64,000 nt of DNA from Tetramitus jugosus (lineage: Eukaryota; Heterolobosea; Eutetramitea; Acrasida; Vahlkampfiidae). The stretch's first letter is position 1, and each line of letters starts with the position of its first letter. The DNA lies in contig OW569363.1 of assembly GCA_937625935.1 (NCBI GenBank), positions 124,001 through 188,000 on the forward strand, read 5' to 3'. Positions 59,162-64,000 of the stretch are shown here, piece after piece. The translations under genes were made by a program, and so were the position numbers. The notes under the pieces were generated by a model. That model did not search any database. It worked only from the letters and a program-made list of their open reading frames with translations, and was not told where the DNA came from.

Positions 59162-59319
59162 GCTCAGTTTGCTCGCTTCAAGATCAATGTTCCACTCATT
59201 GTTTGTTCCTTTGGCCAGTGACCGTTTGTTGTTGTTGGATTAGAATTGTGTTTGGACTTTTGTTTGATCAGTTTCTCCGATTCGAACAAAAACACAAACA
59301 CGAAGAGAAAGAACAAGTC

Positions 59320-59917
59320 ATGTCAGACGACAACTCCGTATGTTTCATCTTTCGTTTTCCCTGACCCATACCATTGAATGAATACACCACCAACACCATA
59401 CTCTCTCTCTCCCCAACACACTTATAAATATCTCAACAAAAAAAAAGGCGGTCATTGGAAAAAACTTTGCTCAAATGTACTACAAGGCACTTGATGGCAA
59501 TCGAAGTGCACTTGCAGAGGCATATGAACACGCAAAAGTATTGTGGAACGGTACGCCATATGTTGGAAAAGATCAAATAGGAACACTGTTGGGCAGTTTA
59601 CCTAGTTCCAAGCACTTGGTTCAAACAATTGATTGTCAACCATCATGTATGTGTTTGTTTGTTTGTGTGGTTGTGTGTGAGATCGATCAATTTCTAACTC
59701 AAAAATGCGTTTTCTATTCATGTGCGAAGCATTCGGAGGATCCATTGTGAGCTTTCTTGTGATTGTGAACGGAGTGGTGGAATATGACAACAATCCATCC
59801 ACGAAAAGAATATTTACTCAATATTTTACGCTGTGTGAAGTCAATAATTCGTACTATATTATGAATGATGTGATGAGGTGGGTTGCACCAACGAATCGAA
59901 CCGAAAAGCAAAATTAA
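59320..59917 (+). CDS. NTF2: Nuclear transport factor 2 (NTF2)
   Basis: The model is join(59320..59337, 59448..59646, 59730..59917), 134 residues. The first exon is only six codons (MSDDNS); introns are GTATGT-AAAAAG (110 bp) and GTATGT-GCGAAG (83 bp) and keep the frame. NTF2 carries Ran-GDP into the nucleus. Landmarks are VIGKNFAQMYYKALDGNRSA, YVGKDQIGTLLGSLP and the C-terminal strand set GGSIVSFLVIVNGVV ... RIFTQYFTLCEVNNSYYIMND. The C-terminus is a little longer than in animals. The start lies about 160 bp after the distal end of retroposon B'. Confidence 0.87.
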
Positions 59918-60275
59918 TGACAACAACAAACGAAAACATGAAACGTGTGCTCTGTATTGATAAAAACACGAATTTGAAAGTACATTTTGCTGCAGATCAT
60001 TTATATATATGTTAATCTTTTGTTTTGGGTGGACTTGGATGACAAGAATGATGATGTTTCGTGGATGATAAATAGGAAAATTTTGAACCAAGTTAATTAC
60101 ACCAACCACATCAAAGACGTTCGTCTTTTTCTTCAGTCTGTGGCTGCCTCTCTCTCTCTTGGCACTCGTGGATATCACACGAGAATAAGAGGATATCAAA
60201 TCTAGAGAAAATATATATGTGGTGGCAGTCAGTCTACAATCAGAGGATAATAATATGTTGTTGTTGTTGTTGTTG

Positions 60276-62805
60276 TTATTGGTAAATCTTTGCCAATGAG
60301 TCCGCACCACAGCTTGCCACCAGTGATTTGCTTGGATGATAGGCCACATCGTGTATTCCTTCAGCATACTTGCGACGGTGTGTCGGTATTTCTTGCACAC
60401 AGTTTCTGCTGTGTACGTCCCATATTCTTAGTGAACAGTCGTAGCCACCACTCATGAGGTATTGGCCACATGGACTGAAATCGAGTGCCGAAACAGCATC
60501 GCTGTGTCCTAGTACGTTGTTTTCCGATATGGTCAAGTTGCCGTTGAAGTCGTGGAATCGTATCTTGCTGTCTTCACAACCTGTGGCCAACAATGGCAGT
60601 GATCCATGTGCCACAACCTTGTAAATGAGTTTGGAAGTGTCTGGCCGTGTGCTTGCAATTTGATTTCTCCATAAAGCCTTTCCTGTTTCGATATCCACGA
60701 GTGCCAATTCTCCTGATGTGGAGCTGACAACGAAGCGACTTGGATCGTTGGGCAGAGCAGTCACGCAGGTAGGAACAAAGTTGTCCAACTGAATCACATT
60801 CTGCAAGAAGTGGTCATTGGATGAGGGAGAAGGATAGTTTGGTATTGGTGTGTGGTCAGCAATCTTTGGTAAGCTCCATACGCGAATCGTCTCATCAGAG
60901 GATGCACTGAGAAGACTGTTGCCCGAGACAGACACACTCCACACAGCGTCATCGTGACCAGACAGTGAGAGACTCTCGAATGGAGAGGCATAGCCATGGT
61001 TGGTGTATGGATCGTGATCAAATGGTGGGAAGTTCCACACTCGTACAGTCGTGTCTTCACCAGCACTGAAAATGAATTGATCATTGCAAGTAACTGTGAA
61101 CACAGCACCTGTGTGAGCTCTAAACGTATGCACTGGATCCATGGACTTCTTACCCAGTTTATCAGTGTTCCACATCTTTAGCGTCCAATCTTCAGAGGCA
61201 GTTATTAATACAGGTTCTTCCTTGTGGAAACAAAGAGAACGAACAGAGTCTAAATGACTCGATAATACATATTTTGGCTTCCATATGCGACTTGATAATG
61301 AGCCAATAGCAATACTACTAGAGCTTGAGCTGGACAAGCTATTGACTTCCGACCGTCTTCTCTTTTGTTGCTCCATGTCTTCAAACGCCTCTGCGTCCTG
61401 TGATACTGTGTCTTGATACTTTCCAAACACGTTGTTTGGCTCCAACTTTATATCGATACTGCGCTCAGAAGACTTCTTCTTCTTTGACTTCTTCATGCTA
61501 CCAGAACTGTAACGAGAGAGACTAGGGAACTTGCGAGCCATTTGTTCAGAGAGTGAATCTTCATCCAATGCATCTGTTGTCTTATTGTCATTGGACTTTA
61601 CAGTTGCATCCTGTTGATTCCAATGATCTGCTGCATGCAAGTCATATGTGGGCAACGTTGGCGTCGAGATGGCCGAAATCGGAGAAGTAGGTGTATGACT
61701 ATTTACATGGCTGTTATCTTCATCGTACAATGAATCGCCATTGTTGTGTTTGTTCGTTTCTGAGGGAGCATTCGTTTGAGATTCAACATTGGGCGAGGAA
61801 GACACCACAATTCTTGTTGTGTCAGGTGCTCCCATCACATGATTGGCCAATTCGTCACCTGAACCACCACTACCACTCACCTGTTGCTGTTTCATTGCTG
61901 CAAATCTGGACAGTGAAGTTGCACCAGTGTTCTCTGCATTCATCACTGGTAGATTGGCTGCAGAAGGAACAGAGGACAAAACGGACCAAACATCAGAACA
62001 ATCCAAATCATCCAAACATCTGAAAAACACGGTAGAGGACAAATCATACCAATGGAGAGAGAGAGAGAGAAAAAGAAACGTGTGTGTGTGAGCCAAAGTT
62101 CAATTTCAACAATCAAAAAAGCAACAACAACAAGAGATTGCACATACTTTCGAAGCATTTGTGCACTCTTTGGTGGATATTCCATATTCATGTATTGTGA
62201 GGCAACAGATTGATTGTTATTGTTGTTTGTTGTTGTTGTTGTTGTTGTTGTGGCTGTAGCTACAGGAGGATTCGTTATCAATTGTTCAACACGATTGATC
62301 AATTGTTCTCGTACAGATTCAATACTATTCGTATTATTACTATTGTCATCATTAGAGACATTCTTGATTTCATCTGCTAATGTGTTGAATTTCAATCTAT
62401 TGTGTTTTGAGTTGTAGAAGAGTTGTTGTTAGAGTCCACAACGAGCCAATACAGAATTGAAAGACTATCATCATCATCAACAATGTGAATTCGTGAAAAA
62501 ACATACCTCTCATTCTGCAGCACAAACTCCAGCATCTTGATACGCCTCAATAAATCAAACTGAATTTTTTCGTGAGATTTTCGAGAGCTCTCTAAAAAGT
62601 GTATCGTACGCTTGTATTCCGTTCGTTCTAATTCCCATAATTGACGTTCAGACTCCATCTTTCTATACTCTCTCTGTAAAAAGTGAAGCACACTGGGAAA
62701 GTCCAGTGATGAGGACATGGACGTTGCCGGTGAAGAAGATGGAGAGATTGTGTTCGATGTACCACTACCACTGTTGGTACTGCTGTTCTTTGTGGTACCA
62801 CTCAT
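60276..62805 (-). CDS. STRN: Striatin
   Basis: The model is complement(join(60276..62019, 62148..62396, 62507..62805)), 763 residues, near the animal striatin length. Exon 1 holds the striatin N-terminal coiled coil: VLHFLQREYRKMESERQLWE, then RTEYKRTIHFLESSRKSHEK and LLRRIKMLEFVLQNER. Both introns start with GTATGT and keep the frame. A disordered middle is followed by a C-terminal WD40 propeller (about 410-763: LSSHLDSVRSLCFHKEEPVL, VWSVSVSGNSLLSASSDETI, VSALDFSPCGQYLMSGGYDC). Striatin is the PP2A-binding scaffold of STRIPAK complexes. Confidence 0.88.
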
Positions 62806-63216
62806 AATAATTGATCGAATCGAATCACGTGTGTGTTGTTGCTGTTAACGACAAAAAATTTGGGTTTGTGTTTTCGGTGGATTTTTGGTTGTTTGTTGGC
62901 AAAAAGCTTTTTTTCAGTTGTCGGACAAATCGATTATTGATTTGAAACGCGAGGTTTGGCTTGGGGGGAGAATAGCTCTCTTGTTTTCTCTGGTGGTGGA
63001 TTGCTTGTGTCCAGATGGATGTTGTTGTACAACAAGCTTGTAGTTCACTCGAGTAATAAGTTATTGGGTTTTGTACGTCGGTGTTGTTGGATTCGGATCT
63101 CGAGACATCGAATTTCTTGATTAGCTTGGGCCTTGTTGAGCTTTGCTTCGTGCAATGAGAGTGGTGCCAGCCACTACACTAAATCGCAACGACGAGAATT
63201 GCCCAACTCAACTCGA
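62806..63216. other. Spacer between striatin and elongin C
   Basis: About 410 bp with the striatin promoter. No gene or RNA is seen. Confidence 0.4.
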
Positions 63217-63707
63217 CTAGCAATCCATGTAATTGGCAGCCAGCAACAACTCAATTGCTAATTCTCGATCTCCTTCCTTGGTGGGATCCAATTTCAACAA
63301 TGGCTCAAACGAAGACAAATAAACACCTCTCATCCTCCGTTCACACAAGTACTCACAAATGATTTCCAGAACGCGAGCAGAGATGTCAGGCAGTGGCACA
63401 CGATCAATGGGGCCAAACGGTCCGGATTCTATAAAGTGAGTGGGATAACAACAAACAAACATAAAAAATCAAAATTGTTTGAACAAAAGGGAGAGAGATG
63501 GAGATGAGATCGACAACAAATTCAACTCGCCAACAAATGATGTGTTCATAACATACCATCTGCTTGCATCATTTCCTTGAGCATTTTTGAGCCACTGGCT
63601 ACACGTTTGCTCACAATGAATTCTAAACCCTCATAACTGACTAACGTGATAAATTCGTTATCTTTGTACAGTTCATCTGGAGATACAATTTCTGCTGTCA
63701 AGTCCAT
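63217..63707 (-). CDS. ELOC: Elongin C
   Basis: The model is complement(join(63217..63428, 63557..63707)), 120 residues. The first exon, too short to stand out alone, encodes MDLTAEIVSPDELYKDNEFI, then TLVSYEGLEFIVSKRVASGS and KMLKEMMQAD; the 128-bp intron is GTATGT-TATAG. The second exon has the BTB/Skp1-type end: VPLPDISARVLEIICEYLCE and LAIELLLAANYMDC, the latter nearly the same as the elongin C terminus (ELLMAANFLDC). It is an adaptor in elongin BC ubiquitin ligases and in the elongin transcription factor. Confidence 0.88.
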
Positions 63708-63873
63708 AATTGATCTTAGCTGCTTTTCTCTCTCAAAAAGAACTCAAAAAAATTTGAGCACGGAGAAATGGCGGTGATCTTGGCGCCTCTTTCACTGGTG
63801 CGTTCACTACGAACTGAAGGGGAAAAGTTGACACTCCGATGAGAAAGTAACAGCATTCAAGTATCACTGGAAT
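63708..63873. promoter_or_regulatory. Short divergent promoter
   Basis: Only 166 bp separate the elongin C start from the ATG of the next plus-strand gene, so both promoters must lie here. No defined core motif is claimed. Confidence 0.4.
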
Positions 63874-64000
63874 ATGGAAGATGAATCCAATGGGCAGTAT
63901 TCTGCCATTCTATCTCATTTCGCTTATTTTCACTCTTCGATAAAAGACCCTAACTTAACTGAGTACCAGAGGAAGTTTGGAGTTTTATTGGCAACGACCG
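63874..64000 (+). CDS. 5' end of an unidentified gene (partial)
   Basis: From an ATG at 63874 a frame stays open to the window end (42 codons), starting MEDESNGQYSAILSHFAYFH. The composition is protein-like and the place, opposite the elongin C start, fits a divergent gene. The family cannot be told from this piece. Confidence 0.5.
   Translation, partial: MEDESNGQYSAILSHFAYFHSSIKDPNLTEYQRKFGVLLATT

Overview
The window reads as nuclear DNA of a gene-dense, single-celled eukaryote. Genes lie on both strands and are separated by short, AT-rich spacers. Introns are few, short (about 68-110 bp) and GT-AG, and the standard genetic code fits throughout. Recognisable eukaryotic genes include NTF2, elongin C, striatin, Arp6, UPF3, CDK10-like kinase, the ubiquitin-L40 fusion and complex I NDUFA6. 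With the RCC1-type repeat fragment and the overall gene style, a free-living amoeboflagellate such as Naegleria (Heterolobosea) is my best guess. That assignment is an inference.

Layout. 1-7.6 kb: the 3' end of an unknown gene, a divergent Sar1-like GTPase, an unknown gene, an isolated 5S rRNA gene with RCC1-like debris, an F-box/SPRY gene and a membrane protein gene. 7.6-15 kb: a gene-poor transposon graveyard holding a degenerate integrase, a broken MULE transposase with a FLYWCH finger, and a possible piggyBac-like remnant. 15-44.8 kb: ordinary housekeeping and signalling genes, including an EF-hand glutaminase, an aspartic-protease-like membrane protein, an HNH protein, a BRCT/BAH protein, a REEP, a RlaP-like nucleotidyltransferase, a pseudokinase with WH2, BAG, FATP-type ligase, CDK10, a Rho-like GTPase, NDUFA6, Arp6, ubiquitin-L40, CCDC77 and UPF3. 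45-59.2 kb: three tRNA genes (Gln, Asp, Ala), each with copies of one retroposon family just upstream, interleaved with a methyltransferase, a very large unknown protein, a low-complexity protein and an aquaporin. 59.3-64 kb: NTF2, striatin, elongin C and the start of one more gene.

The most interesting system is the retroposon family at the tRNA genes. There are two subfamilies, called A and B here. Each full copy is about 1.3-1.4 kb, ends in a poly(A) tract, is flanked by a 13-16 bp target-site duplication, and encodes one ORF1-like protein with two RRM-like segments and a helical region. No reverse transcriptase is present. All copies lie upstream of a tRNA gene with their own 5' end facing the tRNA. 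Three A copies start 55-56 bp upstream of the mature tRNA 5' end and two B copies start 44-45 bp upstream. The pairs are nested, so order of insertion can be read. This resembles the tRNA-gene-targeted TRE elements of Dictyostelium in habit and the ORF1-only HAL1 elements of mammals in content; a link to TFIIIB is inference.
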